Of a DNA stretch of 64,000 nt, positions 42,621-52,426 are shown one piece after another; position 1 is the first letter of the stretch; the number at the start of each line of letters is the position of its first letter. The notes below the pieces were generated by a model that saw only the letters and a program-made list of their open reading frames with translations, searched no databases and had not been told where the DNA came from. A program made the translations under genes and the position numbers. Origin of the DNA: Candidatus Salinicoccus stercoripullorum (GTDB taxonomy: Bacteria > Bacillota > Bacilli > Staphylococcales > Salinicoccaceae); the NCBI GenBank assembly GCA_019113295.1, contig DXHR01000003.1, positions 186,001 to 250,000 of the forward strand, read 5' to 3'.

Positions 42621-43299
42621 ATATGTCATCACAGGCAGCACCGGGGACATCGGGAGCACAGTCCATAAAATGCTGGAATCACAGGAGATCATCTCTTTTT
42701 CCAGATCGAGGAGACCTGTGTACAGCAGTACACATCATCACATCGATCTGTCAAAACCCTTTTCGGAAGAAGAGCTTGAAAAGGCATTCTCAGGCATCGA
42801 CCGGGTGGACGGACTGATATGGTGTCCGGGTGAGAGCCTGTACAATCTTATACAGGATACCGCACTCGATGAAGTTGATGCACAGTACAATCTTGCCATA
42901 CGTTCCCTCGTGGCATTCGTCAGGGTCCTGCTGCCGAAACTCAGGAAGAGCACTGCCGGCCGTATCATTGTCGTCACATCGGTGTGGGGCCGTAATGGTG
43001 CAAGCTTTGAAAGCATATATGCTTCGATGAAAGGGGCGCAGGAGGCGCTTGTGAAATCCCTGGCCAAGGAATTCTCTGCTACAGGCATTACGGTGAACGG
43101 CATAGCTCCCGGTGCAGTGGAAGGGGCGATGACCGGGCTGCTGTCGGCAGAGGACAGGGCTTTCCTCCTTGAAGAACTGCCGCAATCCCGTTTTGTGAGC
43201 ACGGAGGAAGTCGCCCATGCGGTCCGGTATCTGCTTGATCCGAAGGCGTCATCAGTCAATGGTGAAATTATGAATATCAATGGGGGCTGGTATACATGA
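42613..43299 (+). CDS. ymfI: SDR-family oxidoreductase YmfI
   Basis: A 228-residue short-chain dehydrogenase. The cofactor loop is TGSTGDIG at 7-14, and the catalytic set Ser123, Tyr136, Lys140 is present (YASMK). GITVNGIAPGAVEGAMT and VNGEIMNINGGWYT close the fold. It resembles 3-oxoacyl-ACP reductases, but the substrate is not known; it lies in the ymf operon rather than with fatty-acid genes. The stop overlaps the next start by 4 bp. Confidence 0.9.
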   Translation: MARYVITGSTGDIGSTVHKMLESQEIISFSRSRRPVYSSTHHHIDLSKPFSEEELEKAFSGIDRVDGLIWCPGESLYNLIQDTALDEVDAQYNLAIRSLVAFVRVLLPKLRKSTAGRIIVVTSVWGRNGASFESIYASMKGAQEALVKSLAKEFSATGITVNGIAPGAVEGAMTGLLSAEDRAFLLEELPQSRFVSTEEVAHAVRYLLDPKASSVNGEIMNINGGWYT

Positions 43300-44129
43300 A
43301 CATGGATGCAGAAGAAAAAAAAGGTATGTATCCCGAGAGGAATATCGAACAGTACATGGAGTACGAGATCATAAACAACCGGCCAGGTCTGCTCGGTGAT
43401 GTTTCCTCGCTGCTTGGCAACCTCGGCATCAGCATCAATACGATAAATGGTGTCGAAAACAGAAGGAGGGGGCTTCTCGTCCGGACGGATGAGCTCAATA
43501 AACTCAGACGCTTCCAGCTGATGAGTGGATACATCGATGACATCAACATCCTGAAAATCAGAAAACCCAGGGTGCGCGACAGGCTGGCAGTCCGGCACGG
43601 AAGATTCATCAAGCGGGCCGAGGAGGATAAGAAAGTATTCAAATTCACCCGTGAGGAGATCGGTATACTGGTTGATTTCCTCGCTGAAATTTTCCAGGAA
43701 AAGGGCCACCGTCTGATCGGCATCAGAGGGATGCCCCGCGTCGGCAAGACCGAATCCATCGTTGCAGGCAGTGTCACGGCAAAAAAGAAGTGGCTTTTCC
43801 TCTCTTCCACCCTCATTAAGCAGACGGAGCGGTCCAGCCTGCTGAGAGGGGAATATAATGACAAAAACGTCTTCATCATCGACGGTGCTGTGACGACAAA
43901 TTCAACTTCAGAGGAACATAAGAACCTGATCAGGGAAATAATGAGTTATCCCGCTATAAAAGTAGTGGAGCATCCCGACCTGTTTATCGAGGGGATGCAC
44001 TATACCCTCGAGGATTTTGACTATATCATCGAACTTCGTGAAGATGAGAACCAGGAGATCACATACGAGAAACACAAGAAGAAACACTGGTTCCAGAATG
44101 AGGATATGGATTTCTTTGGTGGAATTTAG
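43296..44129 (+). CDS. ymfK: YmfK family protein (ACT-like domain plus P-loop)
   Basis: A 277-residue protein matching the YmfK/DUF3388 group of the ymf cluster. Residues about 20-90 look like an ACT regulatory domain (EYEIINNRPGLLGDVSSLLGNLGISINTING). The C-terminal part has a Walker A motif GMPRVGKT at 145-152 and hydrophobic strands followed by IIDGA, like a small nucleotide-binding domain. No function is established that I know of. It overlaps ymfI by 4 bp and lies 8 bp before rodZ. Confidence 0.82.
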   Translation: MNMDAEEKKGMYPERNIEQYMEYEIINNRPGLLGDVSSLLGNLGISINTINGVENRRRGLLVRTDELNKLRRFQLMSGYIDDINILKIRKPRVRDRLAVRHGRFIKRAEEDKKVFKFTREEIGILVDFLAEIFQEKGHRLIGIRGMPRVGKTESIVAGSVTAKKKWLFLSSTLIKQTERSSLLRGEYNDKNVFIIDGAVTTNSTSEEHKNLIREIMSYPAIKVVEHPDLFIEGMHYTLEDFDYIIELREDENQEITYEKHKKKHWFQNEDMDFFGGI

Positions 44130-44137
44130 GAGGTACC

Positions 44138-44956
44138 ATGAAACTCGGAGCATATTTGAAAGATAGACGTGAGAAATCCGGCATAACGCTAAAGGAGATG
44201 CAGGAGAAATCCGGCATCAGGAAAGACATCATAAAACGACTGGAGACCGGCGATTTCAACAATCTGCCAGATCCCAAGCATGCCCGTTTCCTGGTCAGCC
44301 AATATACTGAAGCCATCGGCCTTGACGGCAGGGCTCTGATGGAGAAGCATGCAGATGAATTCACAGAAGACGTTGTGGAAAGTAAAAAAAGAATGCAGAA
44401 CGATAATGAGGATTATCAGTATTTGAAAAAGGTGCTCATCAGTTTCATGATCATGATTGCTGTTTTATTCATAGGATGGATGATCCTCCTGCAGATCGGG
44501 TCACAGGCTGAAATATTCAACCAGAAACCCGTCTATGATGTAGGGCAAACCGAAATCAGTGAAGAGAAGACCGCAGAAGAGGAACAAACTGAGGAGACGA
44601 CTCAGAATGAGGAAGAGGAACCATCTTCAGAAGAGCCTTCCGGTGCGGATTATTCCTTCACAGGATCCGATGGCAACACGCTGTTTTACGATATCAATAC
44701 GGACGGCCCACTGACGATTTCACTCGAGGGTGAAAATGCGTCATGGGTGACTCTGACCGATGATGCCGGCAATACCTACGCATACGAAGAGCTGACTGAA
44801 GGGGAATATGAAATAGCCGAAGAGGCAAATATACTGTACCTTACGCTTGGAAATGCACCGGGCTTCAATGTCGGGATCGATGGTGAAACGCTCGATGACA
44901 GCCAGAGCAAAGACGCGGTCACCGTCTACTACCAATTCAACATAGCAAAGGAGTAA
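44138..44956 (+). CDS. rodZ: RodZ-like cell-shape protein (YmfM)
   Basis: A 272-residue bitopic membrane protein. The N-terminal HTH_25 domain ([34 protein letters not shown]) binds MreB in rod-shaped species. One membrane helix lies near residues 105-127 ([20 protein letters not shown]), then an acidic Glu/Thr-rich linker and a C-terminal DUF4115-type beta domain outside. Strong AGGAGG start. The role in cocci, where MreB is often absent, is unclear. Confidence 0.88.
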   Translation: MKLGAYLKDRREKSGITLKEMQEKSGIRKDIIKRLETGDFNNLPDPKHARFLVSQYTEAIGLDGRALMEKHADEFTEDVVESKKRMQNDNEDYQYLKKVLISFMIMIAVLFIGWMILLQIGSQAEIFNQKPVYDVGQTEISEEKTAEEEQTEETTQNEEEEPSSEEPSGADYSFTGSDGNTLFYDINTDGPLTISLEGENASWVTLTDDAGNTYAYEELTEGEYEIAEEANILYLTLGNAPGFNVGIDGETLDDSQSKDAVTVYYQFNIAKE

Positions 44957-44960
44957 GCTT

Positions 44961-45548
44961 ATGAATATCCCAAATCAACTGACAGTGTTCAGGGTAGTGC
45001 TTATTCCCGTGTTTCTTGTGTTCGCCCTGGTGGATTTCGGATGGGGCAGCATGTCTGTACTGGGAGGTGATGAACTCCGGATCGAACAGTTCACAGCTGC
45101 AGTCATCTTTGTTGTTGCAGCACTGACTGATTTTCTTGACGGATACCTTGCAAGGAAATGGAATCTCATCACAAACATGGGAAAATTCCTTGATCCGCTG
45201 GCGGATAAGCTTCTCGTCACGACGGGCCTGATTGTGCTGGTGGAATGGCAGGTGATCTCATCGTGGATTGCCGTTGTCATCATCGCCCGGGAATTCGCCG
45301 TGACAGGATTGAGATTACTCCAGATCGAACAAGGATATGTAAGTGCTGCAGGGCAATTGGGCAAGATAAAGACGACATTCCAGATGATTGCACTCGTGAT
45401 GCTGCTGTCAGGCGATATTTTCACGGGCTATATACCGTTCTCACTGGGGCTCACTGCCATGTACATTGCGGTATTCTTTACAATCCTGTCCGGGGTGGAA
45501 TACTTCTACAAAGGCAGGGCGGTATTCCTTGAAGATAAGGGAAAATGA
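44961..45548 (+). CDS. pgsA: Phosphatidylglycerophosphate synthase
   Basis: A 195-residue membrane CDP-alcohol phosphotransferase making PGP from CDP-diacylglycerol and glycerol-3-phosphate. The full signature is present: Asp57-x2-Asp60-Gly-x2-Ala-Arg65-x8-Gly74-x3-Asp78-x3-Asp82. It uses the product of CdsA (17060-17848). In Staphylococcus cinA follows; here the next gene is recA. Confidence 0.96.
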   Translation: MNIPNQLTVFRVVLIPVFLVFALVDFGWGSMSVLGGDELRIEQFTAAVIFVVAALTDFLDGYLARKWNLITNMGKFLDPLADKLLVTTGLIVLVEWQVISSWIAVVIIAREFAVTGLRLLQIEQGYVSAAGQLGKIKTTFQMIALVMLLSGDIFTGYIPFSLGLTAMYIAVFFTILSGVEYFYKGRAVFLEDKGK

Positions 45549-45639
45549 GTTTTGCAGCAAAATACAGCAGTAATCCGTCAATGAGGATGCAAAGAGCACA
45601 AAAATGGCAAAGATGCGAACAGATTGCAGAAAACGGCAC

Positions 45640-45690
45640 TTGAAAGCGAATATATGTTCGCTTTTTATTTTTGTACGTGATATAATAAAG
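45640..45690 (+). promoter_or_regulatory. LexA-controlled recA promoter with overlapping terminator stem
   Basis: CGAATATATGTTCG at 45647-45660 matches the Gram-positive LexA (DinR) box CGAACATATGTTCG with one change. It is the core of a longer inverted repeat, AAAGCGAA...TTCGCTTT at 45645-45662, followed by TTTTTATTTTT, so the same DNA also looks like a terminator for pgsA. TATAAT at 45681-45686 is the -10 box; its -35 (about 45657-45663) falls in the LexA box, so LexA would block polymerase. Confidence 0.85.
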
Positions 45691-45717
45691 ACCGAAAAGA
45701 AATAATGGAGGGTAATT

Positions 45718-46779
45718 ATGGACGAGAGACAAAAAGCGATTGAAACAGTGATAAAGAACATGGAGAAGTCGTTTGGTAAAGGTGCAGTCATGAAGCTTGG
45801 TGATGAGACAGGCCGTAAAGTTTCCACAGTATCCAGCGGGTCCATCACCCTGGACAACGCACTTGGAGTCGGTGGATATCCAAAAGGCAGAATCATCGAA
45901 GTCTATGGTCCGGAATCCTCCGGTAAGACGACGGTGGCCCTTCATGCAATCGCTGCAGCACAGAAAGAAGGCGGTATTGCCGCTTTCATCGATGCAGAAC
46001 ACGCACTTGACCCCGAGTATGCGAAAAATCTCGGTGTTGATATAGAGAATCTTTATCTGTCCCAGCCGGATACCGGCGAACAGGGACTGGAAATAGCTGA
46101 AGCATTCGTAAGGAGCGGTGCAGTGGATATCGTTGTCGTCGACTCCGTTGCAGCGCTCACACCGCGGGCGGAGATTGAAGGCGAGATGGGTGACGCCCAT
46201 GTCGGCCTTCAGGCACGTCTCATGTCCCAGGCTCTGAGAAAGCTTTCAGGGGCAATTTCAAAGAGTAACACGACGGCCATCTTCATCAACCAGATCCGTG
46301 AAAAGGTCGGCGTGATGTTCGGCAATCCGGAAACAACACCAGGCGGACGTGCACTTAAATTCTACAGTTCTGTACGGCTTGAGGTACGCCGTGCTGAACA
46401 GCTCAAACTCGGCCAGGAAATTGTGGGTAACCGCACGAAGATCAAAGTTGTAAAAAACAAGGTTGCACCGCCGTTCCGTGTGGCTGAAGTGGATATCATG
46501 TATGGTCTCGGCATCTCCAAGACCGGTGAGCTCATCGATCTTGGCGCGGAACATGAAATCATCCAGAAGAGCGGTGCGTGGTATTCCTATGAAGGCGAAC
46601 GGCTCGGCCAGGGTAAGGAGAATGTCAAAGAGCATTTGAAAAACAACCCCGAGCTGCTTGCTGAGATCGAAGGGAAGCTGCGGAATGCCCTCGGTTTCGG
46701 CGAAAAGGCAGAGGAAGAGTCCGAAGAACAGGACGACAATGCGTCACAGTCTGATTCACTCTTTGAGGATGAGGAATAA
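45718..46779 (+). CDS. recA: Recombinase RecA
   Basis: A 353-residue strand-exchange protein and SOS co-protease. Walker A is GPESSGKT at 64-71; [45 protein letters not shown] (loop L2 region) and an acidic tail ([10 protein letters not shown]) complete it. Its promoter carries a LexA box, so it is induced by DNA damage. It is closed by a terminator. Confidence 0.99.
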   Translation: MDERQKAIETVIKNMEKSFGKGAVMKLGDETGRKVSTVSSGSITLDNALGVGGYPKGRIIEVYGPESSGKTTVALHAIAAAQKEGGIAAFIDAEHALDPEYAKNLGVDIENLYLSQPDTGEQGLEIAEAFVRSGAVDIVVVDSVAALTPRAEIEGEMGDAHVGLQARLMSQALRKLSGAISKSNTTAIFINQIREKVGVMFGNPETTPGGRALKFYSSVRLEVRRAEQLKLGQEIVGNRTKIKVVKNKVAPPFRVAEVDIMYGLGISKTGELIDLGAEHEIIQKSGAWYSYEGERLGQGKENVKEHLKNNPELLAEIEGKLRNALGFGEKAEEESEEQDDNASQSDSLFEDEE

Positions 46780-46804
46780 AAGAGACGGGAAATACCCCGA
46801 GGAC

Positions 46805-46853
46805 AATCAGGCACCTGAATGGAATTAGACCGTTCTGGTGCTTGATTTTATTT
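46805..46853 (+). terminator. Rho-independent terminator after recA
   Basis: AATCAGGCACC at 46805-46815 pairs with GGTGCTTGATT at 46837-46847 (one G-U). An inner GAATGG/CCGTTC stem extends it, and TTTATTT follows. The 90 bp from here to rny are AT-rich; TATAAT at 46879-46884 may be the rny -10 box, without a clear -35. Confidence 0.88.
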
Positions 46854-46944
46854 ACATTTATCTTTAGAATTGGTTATATATAATATTAAGTTCGACCTAT
46901 ATTATATAAAACAATAGCTAGAGCCTGTTAGGGAGGTGTTTATT

Positions 46945-48504
46945 GTGGACATGATAGACATTTTCTTAATCTTGCTTGGCATTATTCTAGGTGTTGTAAT
47001 CGGATATTTTATCGTCAGAAACACTTTGACTAAACGGCAGCAGGAGGCGCGGACTTCCGCAGAACATATTATAAGTGAAGCGGAGAAGGAAGCAGACAGC
47101 CTCAGGAAAGAAAAGCTGCTCGAGGCAAAAGAGGAGACCCAGAATCTCAAGGATGCCTTTGAGCGCGATTCCAACGAAAAACGGGAAGACCTCAAAGCGC
47201 AGGAATCCAGGCTTCTCCAACGGGAGCAGTCGCTTGACCGTAAAAGCGAAGTCCTTGATAAGAAGGATGAAGCGCTGGAGAGCAAAGAAGCCAAAATTGA
47301 AGAAAAACAGCAAATGGTTGATGCCGAGGATCAGAAGATTAAAGAAATCATCAGTCGGCAAGAAGATGAATTATCCCGCATCTCCGGACTCTCACGTGAT
47401 GAAGCACGTAACGAAATCTTCACTGAAGTGGAGAGAGAACTGTCACACGATATGGCCGTAATGGTTAAAGAGAAAGAAGATCAGATGAAACTTGATGTGG
47501 ATAAGAAAGCGAAGGAACTGCTTGCAGTGACAGCACAACGTTATGCAGCAGAGTACACGAGTGAATCCACAGTATCTGTTGTAAACCTTCCAAATGATGA
47601 AATGAAGGGCCGGATCATCGGCCGGGAAGGCCGTAACATACGCACACTCGAGACATTGACCGGCGTCGATCTCATCATCGATGATACACCGGAAGCCGTC
47701 ATACTCTCAGGTTTCGATCCGATTCGCCGCGCCATCGCCAAAAATGCACTGGAGGCACTGGTGGAGGATGGACGTATCCATCCCGGCCGCATTGAAGAAA
47801 TGGTGGATAAGGCGAAACGCAATATGGAATCGGATATCAGGGATGCAGGCGAAGCTGCGGCATTCGAACTTGATATCCATAATCTCCATCCGGAACTTGT
47901 GAAACATCTTGGTAAGATGAAGTACCGTCTGAGCTACGGTCAGAATGTACTCAAACATTCTGTTGAAGTCGGCTATCTTGCAGGAATGCTTGCGAGTGAA
48001 CTCGGCGAAGATGTCCAGCTTGCAAGACGTGCGGGGCTGATGCATGACATCGGCAAGGCGATCGACCATGAAGTCGAAGGCAGCCATGTCGAAATCGGTG
48101 TTGAACTGGCAAAACGCTATAAAGAGCATCCGACAGTCATCAATGCCATCCATTCACATCATGGTGACGTGGAACCGACAAGCATCATCTCCATCATCGT
48201 AGCAGCGGCTGATGCACTCAGTGCAGCCAGACCGGGTGCGAGGCGCGAGACGCTTGAAAACTATGTCAAGCGTCTGGAAAAACTTGAGTCCATAGCCGAG
48301 GGCTACGAAGGCGTCGAGAAAACGTTCGCAATACAGGCCGGGCGCGAAATACGTGTCATGGTCAAGCCGGATGAACTGGACGATCTCAGTGCACACAGAC
48401 TGGCAAGGGATATCAAGAAACAGGTTGAAGATGAACTGCAGTATCCTGGACACATTAAAGTGACAGTGGTTCGAGAGATGAGGGCAGTGGAATATGCCAA
48501 ATAG
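46945..48504 (+). CDS. rny: Ribonuclease Y
   Basis: A 519-residue membrane-anchored endoribonuclease that starts bulk mRNA decay. One N-terminal helix (about residues 5-24) leads to a long charged coiled coil (about 30-190), a KH domain ([20 protein letters not shown]) and an HD domain ([20 protein letters not shown]). GTG 46945, after GGGAGGTG, gives 519 residues, exactly the S. aureus length. A GTG at 46936 is part of the ribosome site. Confidence 0.97.
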   Translation: MDMIDIFLILLGIILGVVIGYFIVRNTLTKRQQEARTSAEHIISEAEKEADSLRKEKLLEAKEETQNLKDAFERDSNEKREDLKAQESRLLQREQSLDRKSEVLDKKDEALESKEAKIEEKQQMVDAEDQKIKEIISRQEDELSRISGLSRDEARNEIFTEVERELSHDMAVMVKEKEDQMKLDVDKKAKELLAVTAQRYAAEYTSESTVSVVNLPNDEMKGRIIGREGRNIRTLETLTGVDLIIDDTPEAVILSGFDPIRRAIAKNALEALVEDGRIHPGRIEEMVDKAKRNMESDIRDAGEAAAFELDIHNLHPELVKHLGKMKYRLSYGQNVLKHSVEVGYLAGMLASELGEDVQLARRAGLMHDIGKAIDHEVEGSHVEIGVELAKRYKEHPTVINAIHSHHGDVEPTSIISIIVAAADALSAARPGARRETLENYVKRLEKLESIAEGYEGVEKTFAIQAGREIRVMVKPDELDDLSAHRLARDIKKQVEDELQYPGHIKVTVVREMRAVEYAK

Positions 48505-48535
48505 AAAAACCAGCAGGCGCTCCTGCTGGTTTTTC
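48505..48535. terminator. Bidirectional terminator between rny and the minus-strand gene
   Basis: AAAAACCAGCAGG at 48505-48517 pairs perfectly with CCTGCTGGTTTTT at 48522-48534. A runs on one side and T runs on the other let it stop convergent transcription from both sides. Confidence 0.93.
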
Positions 48536-48549
48536 TTATTTTCAATTCA

Positions 48550-48762
48550 TCAGATGTTAATTTCGATATCTCTTATACTATTGAAAGCTTCACTTGTTTC
48601 CTGGGTATTATTTGAGAAGCGTTCATATTTTTCAGCGAGCTTGTAGGCGCTGAGGTAGAGTTCAAGACTGTCCTTGGCCTTCTCTTCAATGGATTCACTG
48701 TCGGAAGGGTTGGCCAATAATGTCAATTTGGCAAACTCCCTGGGGTCAATGGATAATGTCAA
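48550..48762 (-). CDS. Small minus-strand protein of unknown function
   Basis: I do not recognise this protein of about 70 residues (LTLSIDPREFAKLTLLANPSDSESIEEKAKDSLELYLSAYKLAEKYERF). It is acidic and helical by eye, without membrane segments. The frame can start at GTG 48771, which overlaps the AGGAG site, or at TTG 48762, 8 nt after it; I prefer 48762. It is the only minus-strand gene between 2 kb and the window end. It has a shared terminator at its 3' end and a TATACT element upstream, which supports expression. Confidence 0.65.
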   Translation of the reverse strand: MTLSIDPREFAKLTLLANPSDSESIEEKAKDSLELYLSAYKLAEKYERFSNNTQETSEAFNSIRDIEINI

Positions 48763-48848
48763 ATTATTCACTCCTAATTAATTTATAGGTAGTATATACC
48801 CCAAAGCGTGTATAATGAAACATGAAATTATAAAAAAGGATGAATCTG

Positions 48849-49622
48849 ATGCGTATTTTATTTATCGGGGATATTGTCGGCAAAGTCGGCAGAAGAATGC
48901 TGAGTGAAAATCTTATGAATCTGAAGAAGGAACACGGGGCTAATTTCACAATAGTGAATGGTGAAAACGCTGCCCATGGCAAAGGGATAACAGAGCGTAT
49001 CTACAAAGAGATACTGGGCTGCGGTGCAGACTTCATTACACTCGGCAACCATACATTTGCCAAGCGGGAGATATATGATGTACTGGACAGGGATGTCAGG
49101 ATGATCCGGCCCGCCAATTATCCGGAAGGTGCCCCGGGCAAAGGATACGGCATCGTGAATGTAAACGGGAGAAGGCTCCTGATCATGAATCTGCAGGGCA
49201 GAAGTTTCATGCCGGCAATCGATTGTCCCTTCAAAAAAGCGGATGCTATTCTGGAGCATGCAAAGGCGGATGAAATATTTGTGGATTTCCATAGTGAAAC
49301 GACGAGTGAGAGCCTTGCGATGGGCCACTATCTGGACGGCAGGGTGGATGCAGTCGTGGGGACACATACACATGTACAGACAAATGACGAGCAGGTGCTG
49401 CCGCGCGGAACCAAGTATATTACGGACGCCGGGATGACCGGCTTCAAAGAAGGCATACTCGGAATCCGTAAAGAGGAGGTCATCGAACGTTTCCTCCACC
49501 AGCTGCCTGTCAGGCATAATGTTCCTGAGGAAGGAACAGGGATCCTGTCCGGTGTAATCATCGATACGAAAACACATAAAATAGACAAGATAAGGATAGA
49601 GGAAAAGAAGGCTAGGCCGTAG
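48849..49622 (+). CDS. ymdB: YmdB family metallophosphoesterase
   Basis: A 257-residue phosphodiesterase. Metal motifs are FIGDIVGKVG, NGENAAHGKG, GNHTFAKREIYD, VDFHSETTSE and VGTHTHVQT. B. subtilis YmdB hydrolyses cyclic nucleotides such as 2',3'-cAMP in vitro and affects biofilm and motility choice. The ATG at 48849 lies 8 nt after AAGGA; an ATG at 48840 overlaps that site. TATAAT at 48811-48816 is a likely -10. Confidence 0.95.
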   Translation: MRILFIGDIVGKVGRRMLSENLMNLKKEHGANFTIVNGENAAHGKGITERIYKEILGCGADFITLGNHTFAKREIYDVLDRDVRMIRPANYPEGAPGKGYGIVNVNGRRLLIMNLQGRSFMPAIDCPFKKADAILEHAKADEIFVDFHSETTSESLAMGHYLDGRVDAVVGTHTHVQTNDEQVLPRGTKYITDAGMTGFKEGILGIRKEEVIERFLHQLPVRHNVPEEGTGILSGVIIDTKTHKIDKIRIEEKKARP

Positions 49623-49654
49623 GACTGATTTTGTGTGAATCGATGCGCTGAATA

Positions 49655-49683
49655 TCGAAAAACAGCCCCGATTCTGATATATT
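49655..49683 (+). promoter_or_regulatory. Possible promoter of korAB
   Basis: TCGAAA at 49655-49660 and TATATT at 49678-49683 with a 17-bp spacer, 27 bp before the korA ATG. Confidence 0.5.
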
Positions 49684-49709
49684 AACATAAGGACAAGGAG
49701 GCAATATGT

Positions 49710-51449
49710 ATGCAAGAACAATTGTCATGGAAAGTCGGCGGCCAGCAGGGTGAAGGGATCGAATCGACAGGTGAGATCTTCTCTACTACTCTGAACAGGA
49801 TGGGGTACCATCTCTATAGCTACAGACATTTCTCAAGCCGCATCAAAGGCGGCCACACGAATAATAATGTAAGGATCTCTGCCAAAGAAGTAAGGGCAGT
49901 GAGTGATAATATCAATATACTGGTTGCATTTGACCAGCAGACTATAGATCTTAACGCACATGAACTTGTGAATGGCGGAATCATCATAGCGGACAGCAAA
50001 TTCAACCCAACGAAGGACGAGTCTCTGGATGTCCAGCTTGTATCGATCCCGTTCACTGAAACAGCCAAGGAGCTCGGCAGCCAGCTGATGAAGAACATGG
50101 TGGCCATAGGGGCCAGTGCCAGACTCATGAATCTTGAGATGCAGCCGTTCCGGGACATGATCTATACGATGTTCATCCGTAAGGGGGAACAGATCGTAGA
50201 CAGCAACAACGAAGCGCTGAAAGAGGGCTACAAGCTGATGGACAGCACAATGGCTGACATTTCGGGAGATTTCGAAATGGTGCCTTCCGAACAGGAGGAA
50301 CGCCTTTTCCTCATCGGAAACGATGCCATCAGCTTCGGTGCACTGAACGCGGGCGTGCGTTTCATGGCGGCATATCCGATCACACCGGCAAGTGAAATCA
50401 TGGAATACATGATCGAAAACCTGCCGAAGGTCGGAGGTACTGTAATCCAGACCGAAGACGAAATATCAGCGGTGACCATGGCGATTGGCTCAAACTATGC
50501 GGGCGCGCGCAGCTTCACGTCATCTGCCGGTCCCGGGCTCTCTCTGATGATGGAATCCATCGGCCTGTCCGGCATGACGGAAACGCCGCTTGTCATCATC
50601 GATACGATGCGCGGCGGACCATCCACCGGACTCCCGACCAAGCAGGAGCAGTCGGACCTGATGCAGATGATCTACGGAACCCACGGGGACATCCCGAAAG
50701 TCGTGCTTGCACCGTCGGATGTCGAAGATGCTTTCTATACGACAATCGAGGCATTCAATATTGCAGAATATTATCAGGTTCCGGTAATCCTGCTTTCCGA
50801 TCTGCAGATGTCACTCGGCAAGCAGTCATCCAGGCCTTTCGACCTGTCTTCGGTTGAAATAAACAGGGGCAAGACAATCACAGAGGATCTGGACCGGGAC
50901 GAAGCGGAATATTTCGAGCGCTACAGCGATGAGGAAGACGGTATATCAAACCGTCCGATTCCCGGCGTCAAAGGTGGCATCCACCATGTTACCGGCGTTG
51001 AACACAGTACAACCGGCACACCGAATGAAAGTGCCGGGAACCGTCAGGTCCAGATGGATAAACGGATGAGAAAGCTCAAGGACTTCACGATGGATGAGCC
51101 TTTCAAAGTGAAGGGCAATGTGGAAAGTGAACTTCTCGTTATCAGTTTCCTGAGTGTCAACGGCGTTGTGCAGGAAGCGGCTGAACGGCTGGATGCGGAT
51201 ATCACGACGATCAGCCTCAAGCAGATCCATCCCTTCCCTATAGATGCACTCCGTCCGTATCTCGACGGTGCAGGTGAAATACTCGTCATCGAACAGAACT
51301 ACAGCGGACAGCTGAACAGTGTGCTGAAGATGAACTATCACGGACACGACCGCATCAAATCACACGTAAAATATGACGGTACACCTTTCAAGCCGAATGA
51401 AATTGAAACTCATATGAGTTCAATTCTAAAAATTAAGGAAGTGTTGTAA
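49710..51449 (+). CDS. korA: 2-oxoacid:ferredoxin oxidoreductase, alpha subunit (gamma-alpha fusion)
   Basis: A 579-residue subunit in which an N-terminal gamma domain (about 1-185; GGQQGEGIESTGEIF) is fused to an alpha domain (FMAAYPITPASEIMEYM, SAGPGLSLMMESIGLSGMTETPLVI). With KorB it oxidises a 2-oxoacid, probably 2-oxoglutarate, to an acyl-CoA and reduces ferredoxin. The AAGGAGG site is 8 nt before ATG 49710. It is placed between ymdB and ricA as in S. aureus. Its product would feed SucCD. Confidence 0.93.
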   Translation: MQEQLSWKVGGQQGEGIESTGEIFSTTLNRMGYHLYSYRHFSSRIKGGHTNNNVRISAKEVRAVSDNINILVAFDQQTIDLNAHELVNGGIIIADSKFNPTKDESLDVQLVSIPFTETAKELGSQLMKNMVAIGASARLMNLEMQPFRDMIYTMFIRKGEQIVDSNNEALKEGYKLMDSTMADISGDFEMVPSEQEERLFLIGNDAISFGALNAGVRFMAAYPITPASEIMEYMIENLPKVGGTVIQTEDEISAVTMAIGSNYAGARSFTSSAGPGLSLMMESIGLSGMTETPLVIIDTMRGGPSTGLPTKQEQSDLMQMIYGTHGDIPKVVLAPSDVEDAFYTTIEAFNIAEYYQVPVILLSDLQMSLGKQSSRPFDLSSVEINRGKTITEDLDRDEAEYFERYSDEEDGISNRPIPGVKGGIHHVTGVEHSTTGTPNESAGNRQVQMDKRMRKLKDFTMDEPFKVKGNVESELLVISFLSVNGVVQEAAERLDADITTISLKQIHPFPIDALRPYLDGAGEILVIEQNYSGQLNSVLKMNYHGHDRIKSHVKYDGTPFKPNEIETHMSSILKIKEVL

Positions 51450-52315
51450 TGGCTACATTCAAAGATTTCAGGAATAATATAAAGCCGAACTGGTGTCCCG
51501 GCTGCGGAGATTTCAGTGTTCAGGCTGCCATTCAGAAGGCGTGTGCCGCCAACGGTCTTGAACCGGATGAACTGGCAGTCATTACGGGCATCGGGTGCAG
51601 CGGACGTCTGAGCGGTTATATAAAATCATACGGCTTCCATGCCACCCACGGACGCAGCCTGCCGGTCGCACAGGGCGTCAAAATGGCAAATGATGAACTC
51701 ACAGTCATCGCCTCCGGCGGTGACGGCGACGGCTTCGCCATCGGAATGGGGCATACCGTCCATGCATTGAAAAGAAATATCGACATTACCTATATCGTCA
51801 TGGACAACCAGATCTACGGACTGACGAAGGGACAGACTTCCCCTTCTTCAGAAAAAGGGTTCGTCACCAAATCCACACCGAACGGTTCCATTGAGAATCC
51901 AATCCAGCCGATCAGGACTGCGATGGCGAGTGGTGCAACTTTCATCGCACAGAGCGTAAGCTCCGACATCAAACAGCTCACTGCCATCATACAGGAAGCG
52001 ATGAATCATAAAGGCTTCAGCTTTGTGAATGTCTTCAGTCCATGTGTCACCTATAACAAAGTGAACACATACGATTGGTTCAAAGACAATCTGACCGCTG
52101 TCGAAGATATTGAAGATTATGATCATACAGATCAGAAAGCAGCCATGAATCACATCATGGAACATGAGGGACTTCTGAAAGGCATCATCTATCAGAATGA
52201 AGAAGCATCTTCCTATCAGGAGCAGATCGAGGGTTACCTTGATCAGCCGGCAGTCAAAAAAGATATGACCCTTGAAAGGGAAACATTCGACGGCCTGATG
52301 GCTGCATTCAGATAA
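51449..52315 (+). CDS. korB: 2-oxoacid:ferredoxin oxidoreductase, beta subunit
   Basis: A 288-residue thiamine-diphosphate subunit. NWCPGCGDFSVQ holds cysteines typical of the family, and GDGDGFAIGMGHTVHALKRN with the DNQIYGLTKGQ segment forms the TPP and metal site. It overlaps korA by one base (TAATG), so translation is coupled. It needs thiamine diphosphate, which fits the thiamine-type uptake genes nearby, though that link is only positional. Confidence 0.95.
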   Translation: MATFKDFRNNIKPNWCPGCGDFSVQAAIQKACAANGLEPDELAVITGIGCSGRLSGYIKSYGFHATHGRSLPVAQGVKMANDELTVIASGGDGDGFAIGMGHTVHALKRNIDITYIVMDNQIYGLTKGQTSPSSEKGFVTKSTPNGSIENPIQPIRTAMASGATFIAQSVSSDIKQLTAIIQEAMNHKGFSFVNVFSPCVTYNKVNTYDWFKDNLTAVEDIEDYDHTDQKAAMNHIMEHEGLLKGIIYQNEEASSYQEQIEGYLDQPAVKKDMTLERETFDGLMAAFR

Positions 52316-52322
52316 ATTAATG

Positions 52323-52361
52323 GACATCCCGGGTAAAATACTGCCCGGGATGTCTTTTATT
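52323..52361 (+). terminator. Rho-independent terminator after korB
   Basis: GACATCCCGGG at 52323-52333 pairs perfectly with CCCGGGATGTC at 52344-52354, then TTTTATTT. Confidence 0.92.
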
Positions 52362-52405
52362 TCTATATCAAAAATTTTTGAATTGTGTCATAATTGGGAT
52401 AATAG

Positions 52406-52418
52406 TTCGGTAACCGAA
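52406..52418. promoter_or_regulatory. Palindrome before the ABC exporter pair, candidate operator
   Basis: TTCGGT and ACCGAA flank one A, a perfect 13-bp palindrome. It lies about 20 bp before the exporter start and just after GATAAT (52398-52403), a likely -10. A repressor site is inferred. Confidence 0.45.
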
Positions 52419-52426
52419 AGAAGTGG

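Noticed and set aside
42613..43299. YmfI as the fatty-acid synthesis reductase FabG
   Set aside because: The SDR motifs are shared by many enzymes, and the ymf-cluster context does not support a housekeeping FabG role.
52371..52388. A CodY box (AATTTTC-type) before the ABC exporter
   Set aside because: The AATTTTTGAATTGTG stretch departs from the consensus at too many positions, including the centre.
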